From: Chrysoperla carnea
Taxonomy: Eukaryota; Arthropoda; Insecta; Neuroptera; Chrysopidae
Length of the DNA: 64,000 nucleotides
Reading direction: 5' to 3'
Assembly: GCF_905475395.1 (NCBI RefSeq)
Contig: NC_058338.1
Coordinates: forward strand, 37,020,935 to 37,084,934
Shown: positions 48,045-61,454 of the stretch, one piece after another
Position numbering within the stretch: position 1 is the stretch's first letter
Layout of the letters: each line of letters begins with the position of its first letter
Notes under the pieces: generated by a model
What the model was told of the DNA's origin: nothing
Database searches by the model: none
What the model saw: the letters and a program-made list of their open reading frames with translations, nothing else
Position numbers and translations under genes: made by a program

Positions 48045-48161
48045 CTATGAGTCAGTCATACAAAATTATTTGTAAAAACTTGAGGCCTTCCGATTCATTT
48101 TTGACATTTTAAATTGGACGTCTCAAGCTTTTACAAATAGTCGTATATGAGTGACTCATAG
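48045..48161. mobile_element. Hairpin inverted repeat, about 117 bp
   Basis: The left arm CTATGAGTCAGTCATAC then TTATTTGTAAAAACTTGAG pairs with the inverse right arm (CTATGAGTCACTCATA, CTATTTGTAAAAGCTTGAG), arms about 47 bases with a short loop. MITE or miRNA-like hairpin. Confidence 0.5.
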
Positions 48162-51059
48162 TCAATAATTGTGTCTAGCCTAAATTATATGCCAATAAGT
48201 GTAATTGTCTAAATTTGTTTTATACTTAAGTAAAACATATTCTAGTATGTGAGATAAATATATCAAGTTACATATACACAAGTACATCTTTGGTGCATCT
48301 TATTATAAGAGTATGATTCTTATTTGAAGATGTTGAACTAAATTTTTGCGATTGTACATTTATATCTAATAAATGTACTTACTAAACACTAAACACTTTT
48401 TGAATACTGTAACAGTCAATGTTACCTACATACATCTCTTCAAATTGATTACAAAACTTAAAACAGTTTTAGTATAATAACCTACCTAATATAATTGTAA
48501 TATGTCAGTAAATTAAAAATTAGGCTAAAATTTAGACTTAAATTGATGGTTGAAACAAAAGTTTGATGACGATGTCATAGAATCGCCAAAATAGTCAATG
48601 TACACCTGTTCGTCTGTTCATTCAAATGCCTGCTGTGAGCTTTCCTTTTTTATATTTTACATGTAATTTCCTATACCACTTTTTTTAAATCATCGACGAT
48701 TTCTCTTATGGCAAATTACATTGACTTTGGTCCCGTATTCTCATACCTTAACTACTCATATCAATAATAGAGAAATTGCATGTTTTTTAATTTTATTTTT
48801 TTTTTCGAAAATTTACTAAAAATTACTAAGAAAAATTAAAAAAAAATTTTTATGAATTGATTTTTCATGTAATTTTACAATTGAAAATGATTTTTCAAAA
48901 ATATTTACTTTTTACTTTGCGGATCTTCTTCCTTCTTGATACCAAATTTTATTCAAACCGGACTTAAATTGCGACTGCTAAAGAGTTTACAGACACATAA
49001 ACGTATAGATACTATGTATATACACAAGTATTTTTAACGATGGTCACTTTTGACAACTGGTAGTAGGATCGATGAACACGAAATTTTCAAAAAATTCCAC
49101 CATCAGTACAAAAGCAATATAGTTCCATTTAATTTGGCAATTCGCTAATAAGTAAAAAATTATTTTTTTGAATTCGCAACAAAATATATTTAAAAATAAA
49201 ATAATAATAGTAATTTATTTCATGTTAACACCAAATATCGTTTGAAAAATGAAATTATTTTAAGAATGGAATAATGTTAAAACAATCTTAAAATTACCCA
49301 AAGCTCTACTATGTCTTTGAAATTACCTAATCAATAAATGAAGAATCTTGACCTTGTGGCTCTACTACACACTATACTAAAATTGCACATCATACAATCA
49401 TCTAGTTTTAACAAGGAATTATTTTGCCGTGCATTACCCAAGGGTGTAAAATAAAACTACCACAATCAAGATGCACGCTAACATAATTACCGTGGTTACT
49501 TTATTGTTTGTTCTTCGACTTTGTAACAAATAACATTTTATAATATTTTTCAAAATATGTTTTAACATAATAATCATTTGTAGCCCTAGAAAATAATGGT
49601 TTTTCGCTTAAAAAAAAGTTTTTCCACCGGGAATATCTTTACTCGGATGAAAGTAATGACCTATAAAACTTCCATTGCAAAATCATGTGCGCAAAAAAAA
49701 TTATTCAAGGTTAAAGGTTGCGAAAATAGGTTTTTTCAAATATCTCGTAAACTATGAAGTTTATGGCTGTTTTTAGCTATTATAAAATTTGTTCGAGAGT
49801 TAATTTATTATAAAAAAGACCATTTATAAAATTTCCTTAGAAGCAATCGTTTTTGACATATTTAACTGAGAAAAGTTAGAGGAATTCGCATACTCTACTA
49901 CACAAAGAATATCAAAAATTCTTTATAATTAAAAAATATGAATCCAATTAATCTACGGAGGCCCAATGTTAAATTTCACAAAATTGCTATCTGAAAACAA
50001 AAAGTACGTTGTTATAGAAGAAAACAATCCAAGAAACATAGCGTTTTGTTTACGGCTAATCAATGGATAAGTTCATCGAAAAAATTCGCAACAGTAAAAA
50101 AAACGGTTTTCTTGCGATGTTTAATTTTATAACTGTTTTTGTTTTTCGATTTTAAATTTGATATTTAGTGAAGTTATGAGTAATAGGTTCTCAAATCTTC
50201 AGTTTTTTTTAACAAAAAATTTTGAAAATTTTTGGAATTATCGCATTTTTTCGAAAATAGATGCCTTTCGTAAGAACTTTTCTCTTGGTCTTGAGATTAG
50301 GATAGACCGGTTTTTCGGGGCTTAATCACTTCGTCTAGACTTCTACGATCATGCTTTTTTAACAATAAGTAAAATTTTTTTAATAAGTAACTTTTATTTT
50401 ATTTTTTATATAAACTTTTTTTCATGTAGCTAAAATAGTGCCATGATTTTTAAAACACCCTGATGCCCATAAATCAATGACCATAAATAAAGAAATAATT
50501 TTACATATAATTAATAAATTCTCAAAAATATTCCCCGTGTACAGTTAAAAAAAAAAAAATATTCAAAATAATTTGTTTAAATTAAAACATAAAAAATAGT
50601 TATTATGACTTAATAATTATTATAAAATATTATTTAAAAAAATAAATAAAGTATTTCATTTTAAATATTAAATTTACAAAATAAATAAAATCGAAAGTGA
50701 ATCTTAAAGTATACTCGGAGGTATTAAAACTATCAGTAGGTAATGCACGTGTGTGTATGTGTATGTGTATATGAATAATCAATGATCTTAATAAAATATT
50801 ATTAAAAAAAAAAAAAATTATTTATTATGTAAAATAATAGAATATTATATAGGTATAAAATTGTATCAAAGATATAATATAAAACAAATACTTACAAAAC
50901 ATACATGAAAATAAAATAAATGTAGATCGTGAATTTAAATTTATAAGATGGCTTACAAAACTAAAAATGATGCAAATCATTTTACAAAAGTTTATTATTT
51001 ACCCTTTAATTCAACAAGAACATTTATTTAAATGAAGAACAAATTTTATGGTACGCAAG
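48162..51059. other. Intergenic AT-rich DNA
   Basis: No gene. The stretch 49590-50350 has a distinct texture (for example TTTTTTCAAATATCTCGTAA) that suggests an old dispersed repeat, but I found no second copy in the window. A (GT)n-like patch lies near 50746-50770. Confidence 0.4.
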
Positions 51060-51390
51060 TATATTTAACTTGCAGTTACCTACCCGTTTCGCTGGGTAAC
51101 TTTAATTTTAAATACTTACAAATACTTCTATCAATTCTGTTAAAGAATGTTTATGAAAAATTTTAAGTAGATTGTACCAAGAAATCATATTGTATGGTAC
51201 AAACCGTTGTTCACCGTCGTTTTTCACCCCCTTTTGAGTAGAATTCGGAAAATCTTTTCTTATTGGATGGTTACGATATATACAAAGAACACACCCTCCA
51301 AGTTTCAGGTCTCTACGATCAGGGGATTAGGCTGTGCGCTGATCCGTCTGTCAGTCATTCAGGACAAAGCATTTTATGTATAGTTTAAGT
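51060..51390 (+). repeat. Dispersed repeat family C
   Basis: Starts near TTACCTACCCGTTTCGCTGG, continues through CACCCCCTTTTGAGTAGAAT, 'AGGTCTCTACGATCAGGGG' and 'GGCTGTGCGCTGATC', and ends in CAGTCATTCAGGACAAAGCA. The phrase set resembles a widespread insect repeat as I recall it. A possible head fragment occurs at about 10834. Confidence 0.55.
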
Positions 51391-52012
51391 TGTACAATTT
51401 TGGAATAAAAAATATTGAAGAAAATATGAAACCAACCCACTGCAATATTAGTAAATACCGAAGCCATGGTTAGTATTAAATAAATAAAATAATACCCTCC
51501 ATGCGAATACAACTTGACGGGTTCTTAATAACTGCAACTTTCAGACAACTTTTTTATTGCATTTAATCGAGAAAAAAACATTTAAACTCAGTTAAATTTT
51601 CAAGATCGTTTTTCTATATCTAGGGTGTTTTCTTTCAATGATATGTAATAATGATCCTCTGAAATCTAACGATTTTCGAAGAAATGTTAATTTTTTTTAT
51701 GATGATCTTTTCTAATTAAAAGTATTATTCTATCTCTTACCTTTAAGGATCTAAATTGATTATTAAAGAAACCTGGAGAACCCGGAGAACTAGATCCAAT
51801 CTGATATCAGAACATGGTGCCCTTGCCTCAAAATGCGCAATTTTTGTTTAAGTTATTTTTTGATTTGTTTAGATAACTGCAAAAGGAGCTATTAGCCATA
51901 ATAGATTAAAATCGTCCACCCGTATAATAATTTTTTTTTTTCAGTTATTTTGAAGATATTTGAAATCAAAGTTTTTCTGAAGATGAAACGCCCGAAATTT
52001 TATTTTGGGCTC
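51391..52012. other. Spacer, nothing recognised
   Basis: AT-rich DNA without a supported frame, repeat or RNA gene. Confidence 0.4.
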
Positions 52013-52163
52013 AAATAGGGCTTTTCGTTATAAAATTACGATTCACTTTTGTTTCGTACACAATAACCAATGTGATATAAATGAATAGCTTAAATGAATT
52101 TGTGTTTGTAGGAAAAAACGAAACCTGCGCTTGCGCTTAAAACATGATGAAAAGCCCTATTAG
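52013..52163. mobile_element. Small inverted repeat, about 150 bp
   Basis: Ends AAATAGGGCTTTTCG and, inverted, TAATAGGGCTTTTCA, with weaker pairing further in (TTTGTTTCG / CGAAACCTG region). Possible MITE with short termini. Confidence 0.4.
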
Positions 52164-52786
52164 AAATTCAAACTTTTTTTAATTGGATTCTACTCATCAA
52201 GTTTACCTTGTTTCCAAAAATAACTATCGAGATGAACAGCCAAGATGACTGTACTACTGCCTAAGCTACTTATCAAGTTTGATGTCAATAGGTTTTTTTT
52301 CGGTCACCACATGCATGAAATGTAAAAGCTCAAATTTTGAGGACGAGTTACAAATTTTTACCCGAATTAATGACGATAGTTTATTATTATTTTTAATTCA
52401 ACAAATTGTAATAATAATAAACTAAAAATACATCAATACAACAAACCTACACCTCGAATGAAAATAATATTAAATGAAACCTTTTATTTAAAAAAAAAAA
52501 AAACTATACACTAATATTAATATTACCTGGGAATCTATAATTTGCCAATATGAAACGATATAGAATTATAAAATATGATTTAAGTATTATTGACTTAATT
52601 AAGCTATTCAATTTAATCAAATATTAACTTTACTATAAATTAACTTCACAACCTTTTGTGATATAAACGGTCGTCATTTGAATGCCAACAATTCTTCGCC
52701 CTCGGGAGTAAAGGGATTGTCAGAAACCGATCATTTTGTGTAATGTAGTAAGTATGCTAGTTAAAACAAGATCTATAATTTAACTT
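52164..52786. other. Spacer, nothing recognised
   Basis: AT-rich; poly-A tract at about 52491-52503. No gene. Confidence 0.4.
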
Positions 52787-53290
52787 AAGGTAGTACCAGC
52801 ATGAAATCACTTTTCGGCAGATTTGGCCGAATTTTTTTTCTCGGGTTTATAATAGCTTTATTTATGAATTCCTAAAATTTCATAATTTTTGACCGTTTAG
52901 ATCGCGAGATATTTAAAGACAAAGTTCGCGATTTTGAGGGTCATGTCCCATTTAAAGCATGTAAAATGTCCGGTCTCTCCAACTATTTTTTATGATATTA
53001 TTATATATGGAAGAAAAAGTAGAAAAAAATGTTTATACAATACAATTCTAAAAAAAAAATTTAGAAATTAATTTTCACTTTCGAGATATTAATTTTGACG
53101 TAAATTGATCGAAATTGGGACGTTGGCATAATTATTTCCCATTTTAAACGGTCAAAATTTCTGAAACTTTGGGAATTAATAGTAAGCATTATTAAATTCT
53201 TAAATTTAATTTTTCGTTAAATTCTGTCGAAAAAAAAATTGTACCATTGCTTTAACATAGAAACTGCAAATACCATGCTGGAAATACCTT
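52787..53290. mobile_element. TIR element family D, complete copy, 504 bp
   Basis: The left end AAGGTAGTACCAGCATG and the right end, inverted AAGGTATTTCCAGCATG, form terminal inverted repeats. The element is flanked on both sides by AACTT (52782-52786 and 53291-53295), a possible 5-base duplication; TTAA at each junction is an alternative reading. Non-coding interior. Related copies lie at 37187-37331 and 56214-56664. Confidence 0.75.
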
Positions 53291-53295
53291 AACTT

Positions 53296-56213
53296 GTATA
53301 CATGAATAATTATTGCATTCGAAGTTATTTTACTTTTGGATCATAAACAGGCAAGTTATCTTAAATATCTGGCCTCCAATTAATGAATTTTAGGACATCA
53401 ATGAACTCGTCAACCTCTATTTTATCGCTTTAGAGGAGCTTATGTATCGAAAATTTTTAAGTCTATAATGAGCCAAATCAGAGTCTCTGATGTAATCAAA
53501 CAACCAATAACAGGCCTAATAATCCTCATTCAAATTTGTATGCCAGTATGATATTAGAAGACCTTCTTATTGTATTGTAATATCGATGGTGCCGTAAGTC
53601 TGTAAACAAACAGTTTCAAATTATCCAAACCCTCAGAAGTGGGTGCAAACTTATATGAAAAATTCCATTAAATTTATAGTTATAGATACATACAGGTCAA
53701 GCTAATAAAAGCGTGTTAAAAAATTTCCTACTGTGCAAAATTGTCACATAATATATTTATAGCCAATGAAAAATATACTCATACGAATTTAATACATAAC
53801 AATATGCATAATAAAAATAATATAATACAGAAGAAGTATAATATCAATCAGCATAGCAGAATGATAATCATCAATCTATTATTTTACGAAGCGCCTCTTT
53901 ACACGCTAGCGTTGCGTCGTCATTTATTTTCAAAGGACTCCGGTGGGTCAACATAGAAAAAGGTTGTCGGTCAAACTTTCTAAGTTGGTGGATTCTAATA
54001 ATTCATGAAGGGTACATCAAAAGTCTTCACGAGCACAAAATTATAAAAAAAATTCAAATTTGATATGAGGATTAAAAAAAACAAAGTACAAAAAACAAAG
54101 CCTGTAGGAGCGTAAATCTGAAAAAATAATCGCTTAAAGAAAACAGTCACTGGATGATTTCTATTCTATTGCATCTTTAACCTTTCATATACTAGTTCTA
54201 CAAACTATGGAATTCTTAACAAAGGTCATTGCTTATATTGTCAGAGCATAGATTTAAACGAAGGAACAATCTGGCCTTCCAGCTAAGAAGAATCTAAGCA
54301 ATGTGCCATTATTCAGCGATAGACAACAAATCACTCCATTATTAATGTATCTTGGCCTCGCAAGATGTGAGACTAAGACTGCTCCAATGATAACATGATA
54401 AAGCTACTATAAAATTTTAAGATACTTTAACATTTTTCAGAAATAAGATTTAAAATCAAGCGGAGTTCTTAACTTATACTATAAAACTGTACGCAGTCGA
54501 AAACTTTACTTGATATTACTTAACACTTTCAATAACTACTCTACAGTTTGATTTCAATTGAATTTACAACATTGCGTTATGTAGTGTGCTTTACAAACGG
54601 AAATTTGTTTACCATTTTCTACATCTGCGAACAGGTTACTAGCTTCGTTGTACCAAACTCGTTAAAGACTAAGATGTTCAAACAATTTCAATATAATTCT
54701 GACCAGAGTCTTACTGTTGGTTTTGGTGCCGCTTTTCCTTATTTCAGTACTCTACTAAGAGGAAAAAGTCAAAATGTTTATTTACGAAAGTAAATAAACT
54801 TTAAATCTCCCGAACCTTGCCCAATAACTTTCGGGCAAAGCGTTATGATAACTATTATTACGCTAGCATGTACATACGTAGACGATCTATTCTATCATTC
54901 AAATGCCACTATTTATCTATTTATTTATGCAACAATAAGTGTAGCAGCAGGCTTACCTGAGTACCGTGAGCCCATAATGAACTGAAATTTCCATAATTCT
55001 TTTTGTCTATCATTTGGTCGATTCAAAAAATCAAGTTTTTTTGTGAATACAGAAAAATGAGGTTTTAAACGTGGCTTTAACAGATTTTTCTATGCCTGCC
55101 GCTTAAATTAAAAGAAAAAAATTCATTGATAATACAAAACGCGGAAACAAAAGGCAAGAAGATTTCAAATTTCAAAGGAATTGAAAAGAAGAGTGTAGTT
55201 TTTCGATTTTTCGAAACTTCATGAATGTAGACGATAAGAAAAATTTTTTTCGAAATCTGCCTTAGTTTTCGAAATTTTTAAAATTACTCAAGATTTATAA
55301 CTTCACCATCAAAATTGAAAATATATATTTTTTGTAAATTTGTGTCCCCACTACCGTGCCCATATATCCTTAATTAGCCGGACACAATGGGTTTTTTTTT
55401 GTTTTCAATTATTTTTTACAGTTTTTACTTTAATTTAAAGAGTTTTTTTTTTTAATTTCTGACTAGTTTCGGAGAACTCTATGAAAACATATCATCCATC
55501 TACCGTTGTCCCATAAGAACAATATAAAATATGCCTACTTTTGAAGTAATTTATTTATTTAAATAGTCGGTCAACCTTCTCCTCCTTAAAATTTTCAGAA
55601 TTGATTTAGACTTAATCCAACTTCATATAGAACAAAAATCAAGCCATTTATCCAAAATTAACCCTGACGCTCGTACATCCTTAACAAACTTACTTTTACG
55701 AATGCTCCAAATGGAAAACAGAATGAATCAAAAGCATTATTTAGCTTCATTCTGAGTGCACGGCCTATTATAAAACTAATACCAGTACGTGAATATTGTT
55801 TTTAGAGCACGACAAGTAATGTTAACTTACATGAAAGATATGAGATGTGCACTATACATACACATAAAGTATCTTGATTTGACTTGGGAAAAAATAATTT
55901 GTTGCTGTTACATATATTTAGATGTTGTTTTTTGAGTTTTGATAAATAATAATGACTATAGGTAATATTCATTATTATTTCAATGCTAAAGGTATTACAT
56001 TTTTAGATTACATCATTGTATCAGGCACGGATTTCAATAATTTACATATGTGGGTTCATGTATGACTTTTAAATCCGGGTATCCGGATAATCTTTATGTT
56101 TATCAATTACAACAATTATACTTTTATTTATTACAGGCTGGAATCTGAAACATCTTGTCTTTTTGGAACCTGTTTTCCGAAATTATGATATTTTCAGGAC
56201 GAATGGACTTGTC
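53296..56213. other. Intergenic with unrecognised small frames
   Basis: The best frame is 54548-54793 (+, 81 aa), with a non-repetitive C-terminal half (SDQSLTVGFGAAFPYFSTLL) but no known family, start context or splice support. 53741-53956 (+) is N/I-rich. Not called as genes. Confidence 0.35.
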
Positions 56214-56664
56214 GACAGATTTGGCGTACTTTTTTCCACAGGTTTAGAATAATGTTAGCTGTGGGATCCCGAAGTTTCAGCAAAGTTTGCGATTTCCCCA
56301 TTCAAAGCATGCAAAACTCACTGTCCTCTCAGCTATTTTTTACGACATAAAAAAATTCTCCCCATAAAGTTGAAATAAAAGTAGGAGATTTGAAAGGAAT
56401 ATATTTAGAATAAAATAAAAATAAAAAACTAACACCACGTCGTATTGTTTTCGAGAAATTAATTTTGACGTAAATTGGTCCAAATTGGGAACGTAAGCAT
56501 AATTATCTCGTGTTTTAAAAGGTCAAAATTTCTGAAAATTTGGAATTTAGGTAATAGTAAGCTCAATTAAGTTCTTAAATTTAATTTCTCGTTAAATTCT
56601 GTCGAACAAAACTTTTACTATAGTTTTAGCAAAGGAACTGCAAATACCATGCTGGAAATACCTT
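56214..56664 (+). mobile_element. TIR family D, copy with diverged left end
   Basis: Parallels 52787-53290 from GACAGATTTGGCG to the terminus ACCATGCTGGAAATACCTT, sharing AATTTTGACGTAAATTG, 'GGTCAAAATTTCTGAAA' and 'CGTTAAATTCTGTCGAA'. The left terminal repeat could not be found. Confidence 0.7.
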
Positions 56665-59114
56665 AAATTTCATGAAACCCATATGCTCGAGAAATAGAGC
56701 TCGAAATACAATAAATAATTAAAACAATTAAAAACCCGACTGCGTTAAATAAAATCTGAAAAGAAATGCAAAGTCCAGTAATTTTGCATAGCGGCTTTAC
56801 CCAGAAAATGTTTTATGTTTTACGGCTTTACCCAGAAAAAAATCCAAGAAAGTCTGAAGCAACTTTGAAGTGGGATATTTACTTGATGAACTATGCTCCA
56901 GATTATTCGACTTGGTTTTGTAGTAGGTATATTCAAATTTTTTAATAAATGTTATAAAATTTAATTTATACATTTTGTATAAATCCTCAATACAAAATGC
57001 AACTCTGGGCACAAGAAACTATAATTTTTTTTAAATTCAAATTCATTAATAATATTATGAGTATGAATATCATTTATTCTAAAATTTATTACTTAATATG
57101 ATGATACGCTGATATTTAAAATAAATTTATTTAAAATCATTATTTAAATTTGCTACTGTTTTTTTTCTTCTAAATTCTTTATACTTACATGTGCCTTCAG
57201 GCAGTATTCCAGTAAAGTACGTTAAAGTAATTAACTTATGCGTATACGATATGATTGCTTAGGTAACTGTATGTTGAAATAACTTTACATAATTTCAACT
57301 TAATACTTCAAATAAATTTAATTGAAATAAAAAAGTTCCCTTCAATTTCTTCAATTTATGTAAGTTACTATTTAGGAAAAATAGCTTACTGACGTCGTTC
57401 TAGTAGTTCAAGACACTTGTTCTATTTCAATAAGATTTTCCAATTACTGAAGAACTCAAAGATATATATATCGAAACATGTTGATGAAACCCGAAGCGAA
57501 TCAAATAATGATCGATCCACATTTGTGCTAAATGTGCACATTATAAAAAAAGGGTTGTGGAATCACACATTTTAAAATTATCGGTATATAGATTGTCTCT
57601 AAAAAGTTGAGACAACTCTCTGCCACTTATAAGTACTCCACTTGCCATTTTTTCTAAACTTAAGTTAGCTTTGTAGCTGACGTAGTGCAAAGTTTTGAAA
57701 TTAACGCATGTGACTTTGATTAATCTTATATATTTAAACGAGCAATTCTTGTATATATATATATATATATATACAACAATCTCGGAAATGGCTCCAACGA
57801 TTTCGATGAAATTGAATATACAGGGATTTTTCGAGCGAAAAGTCAATCTAGCTAGGTTTCATTTTTATAAAACATCGTTTTGCTTATGGTTTCAGGAAAA
57901 TTGAAACAGAAACTGCAAAACATGACGCTTCCTGACATCTATTGGTGCAAATCGTAGTTAACGAAATAAAGTACATTACCGGGACATTCAAATTTGTATT
58001 TGTGTGGAGACATTTTAAACGGTTCTTATATTAGTTATAAAATTTGTATCATTTAATTCAAAAATAACCAAGCAAAGGTCGGTCATCCAGGTACTATCAA
58101 TTAACTGCCGTAGAATGTGGAGTTTTTCAGTATCAAAATTCTCTAAATTTCTATGCTTATAGAGATAAAGTATTTTAAGTATTAAATTTATATTATATTG
58201 TTATCTAACAAAAAATGGTGTTGGTAATAAAACTAAACTATTCTCATGGTTTGTTTTTTACTCATAATAGGGGATCGGACTAAATTTTTTTTATCCCATC
58301 AGAGGAAGAAGATGAAGAATTCAAAATGACAAATGCAAAAAAACAATTTCGCATTTTAAGTGTTGATTATTAAAGTACAAGTTAATTTTTGGAAAAGAAA
58401 AGAGAGACGATCTCGTTCTACCTTGATTTGGGGGTAGAGACGGCGCTGGACAAAGTATTAACTTTTATATGTCATGGAAGTGGATCACCGGGTCAAAAAA
58501 AAATAGTCCCAAGTCAGTTTGAAATAGAACATCGTCAAATGTCCTTTTTCTTGATATTTATAAAAATGCAGGTTGGTCTACAGGAAGAGATATTTCTCAA
58601 CAATGACAATTGTACAATTACCTACATTAATAATCAAAATGAAATGAATGAAAAATGTATTTATTCAAAACCTTCATGTAATGTACAATGTGATTGATTT
58701 ATTTAACAATCACAATTAATATAAAGCATTAACAAGATAAATTCACAAAATATGGTAAAATCATTTAAAAGATGTTAAAACTGTTTTTAATACACATTTA
58801 ATTAATACAAAATAACCTTTATCAATTTTCTAAACAAAAATATGGTGTAAAAAACTCAAATGTGATCCATATTCAGTCAGAATAACATTGTAAACTTCAT
58901 TTTGAATCGTTTATTAAAGGACCTCGGATACTTAATGTTGCCGGATTTAGATTTTGGTTAAAATTTGTTGAAACTCTAGATATAAGACGATATTGCCATT
59001 ATTAAAAAGGTCAAAAATAAGTTATACGTATTTTCACATAATAGAAGATAATTTTCTATTAAATGATTTACGTAGATATACACCAAATCTAAAATGTTCC
59101 GCTAAATTGACTTC
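56665..59114. other. Intergenic with microsatellite and one unrecognised frame
   Basis: An (AT)n tract of about 22 bases lies at 57752-57773; frames crossing it on both strands are artefacts. The frame at 58389-58697 (+, 102 aa) has mixed composition (DLGVETALDKVLTFICHGSG) and could be a gene relic, but I recognise no family. It has no ATG context or splice support. Confidence 0.35.
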
Positions 59115-59290
59115 CCAGCACCCATTGAAATTTAACGGAAAGGCCAAAAACCCTGCAGACTCATGCTAACTCGACACCATTAAAATCATGACCAGTCCGG
59201 AGTACACCTGGATATTTTCAATCACAAGATTAACGCCAGAACCAGAGCCAGCAAAAACCGCAGACCTGCAATAACTCAATCTCATTAAAA
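59115..59290 (+). repeat. Two diverged direct units, about 120 bp apart
   Basis: The units around 59138-59205 and 59255-59310 share 'GCCAAAAACCCTGCAGAC' / 'GCAAAAACCGCAGACCTG', then 'CTAACTCGA' / 'ATAACTCAA', 'CATTAAAA', 'CATGACCAGTCCG' / 'CATGATCAATCCG'. Confidence 0.5.
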
Positions 59291-59310
59291 ACATGATCAA
59301 TCCGTGAGTC

Positions 59311-61090
59311 AGACAGTGCATGAAATCTTTTCCTTTTTGTTTTTGAATGAATCCGAAAATCGTTAGACTTGTTGAAAATATAAGATTTTTAATAAAATAA
59401 TCATTAACAATTTGTATTTAATTTAGCTATGTTTTATCTGTTTATCTATGCTTTATAGTTTTATAACATAATACTAAAAAAAAAAAATTCATATTTCAGG
59501 CGTATTCATATGTTCGAGATTGCGACTCCAAAAAATTTCGAATAACGCTCAGCCCTAGAGGTTCAACCTCCCTCTAAACCGATTTTATATGCATTTTATA
59601 GCAAATTTAAATAAAGTCTCGGAGATTTATAGAAAAATTTTGGAGATAACATCCACAACAAGGACATTCGGTTCCCTAGATCTCTCAATATTTTGCGCAA
59701 TATTTTAGCATAATATTCGTGCTTGGCGACCTCAAAAACTCTCAAGTAACGACTGATATGAATTAGAAAAAAAGTTACTTAAATAAAAAACTAAACTCTC
59801 ATAATTTATTTGTTCGTTACGAAAAAAATAGAAATACTTAGACTTTTTGGATGATTCTATAATTCATTTGTGCGCTTACATATGCTGAATCTACCTTATG
59901 AATTTCAAGTGAATCGGAACCGTTCTCGAGTAATAATGAAGGAAAGTTTTAAAAACACAGTTTTAAGAAAAATGCGATTAAAGTTTCAAGTACTTATCTG
60001 AACTTGACAACTGTTTCTTCTGACTGCTATATCTTTATAATGACTATGAATTTAAAAAAAAATACTTTACCAACTATATAGGTAACATGTTAAGGAGTCA
60101 ATTTATGCAACAACAAAAGTCAGGCTCATACAGACATGAAAAGACCAGATAAACAACAAAAATTTGTATACAGAGGTAAAAATTAATTAGTATTTATCAA
60201 ACTAATAAATAAATCATTTACAAGACTTAAAAACCTTTATTATTCAATTGAAAGTTCATCTTTAAAAGTATATCTATTACATTGCAGATGCAACCAATTT
60301 ATTATTAATTTATTGACCAGTAAACAATATTTAATTCACGATTTTACGATATAACACATTTATTATTATAAGTATAATAATGTCGAGTCGACCTCCCAGG
60401 TGATTTAGGTATAAAGATGTACGTACCTACCATATAACTACGAATAGTAATAATATTACGAAACAGGTTTCTATCAAAAAATAAAAACTAGAGTAAGTAT
60501 ACTTATTTTGCATATATTATATAAGGTAACGTTCGTTGTAACTTGATACGTAAACAAATGTATATTTACACTACAGATCTATTGACTTAGTTGCAAAATG
60601 GATTAAATTGTAAAGATGGCTTATTTATTATAAGACGTGCTCAATATAGTTACAGATTTTAATATATGTGTATTTGAATATGATCATGTTTGAAGTACCT
60701 CCTACTATATTCTAATAATAACACAACTGATTTTACCAAAATAAATTCCAAAGAAAAAATTATAAGCGATCAAGTATAGATGTTAAAAAAAATTAGAAAA
60801 CCTTCAAGCTTTAATATCTGAGCCACTTTTCCGATTACCGAAATTGAATTCCCTTATATAATTATTTTGGCGTTCGTTGTTAGCCTAGTCGGTATACATT
60901 TCAAATTAATGAAATATATAACGACTTATAACGACTTATAAAGACCACTTTTCAGTGTTAAATTAAAAGTATAAATTGAGATAAACTTCCGGGAGTGAGG
61001 CTTTCCTATTGGAAATTTCTCTAAGAGAATCTTCGATCCTCTAAGAGAATCAAACTATTTTTAACTATATAACTATTGATTTTTCGTGAT
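59311..61090. other. Intergenic, repeat-like patch, no gene
   Basis: 59540-59760 contains a phrase (inverse GAGTTTTTGAGGTCGCCAAG) similar to one near 23760 and may be an old dispersed repeat. The rest is AT-rich and featureless. Confidence 0.35.
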
Positions 61091-61450
61091 ACTTATTCGT
61101 TTATAATAGCCCTTATACCAAATATGGAAACCACGATACTGCATTTTGGTAAATTATTGAAGATACGTTAAAATAAAAAATATTTGAAAATAATGACCCA
61201 AAATTAGTGGGATTACATACTTGGATGATCAAAATTGGATAAAATTTGCGTGTGTCATGAAGGTAAAAAAATCAATTTTTTAAATATTTGGGCCAAATTT
61301 TATCGTATTTGAATGAATTTTATTTTGAAACCCACTAATGTTGGGTCATATTTTTCATTTTTTGGAATAGTTATTCGTTTATTTCATCCCTTATACCAAT
61401 GTAGATATCGCTATACTGCATTTTCGAAAATTATTGAAGATACGTTAAAT
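61091..61450 (+). repeat. About 80-bp direct repeats flanking a MITE
   Basis: The block at 61091-61172 and the block at 61371-61450 share TTATTCGTTTAT, CCCTTATACCAA, ATACTGCATTTT and AATTATTGAAGATACGTTAA. A TIR element lies between them. Confidence 0.65.
61193..61349. mobile_element. ATGACCC-type MITE, 157 bp
   Basis: Termini ATGACCCAAAATTAGTGGG and, inverted, ATGACCCAACATTAGTGGG, with a non-coding interior. A related single end is at 17153. Confidence 0.65.
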
Positions 61451-61454
61451 TTCT

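Noticed and set aside
54548..54793. 81-aa frame with a non-repetitive C-terminal half
   Set aside because: No recognised family, no start context and no splice support; kept only as a note in the region entry.
57541..57904. Overlapping frames on both strands around 57541-57904
   Set aside because: Both cross an (AT)n tract and lack any domain.
58389..58697. 102-aa frame with mixed composition
   Set aside because: No recognised family and no ATG-context or transcript evidence.
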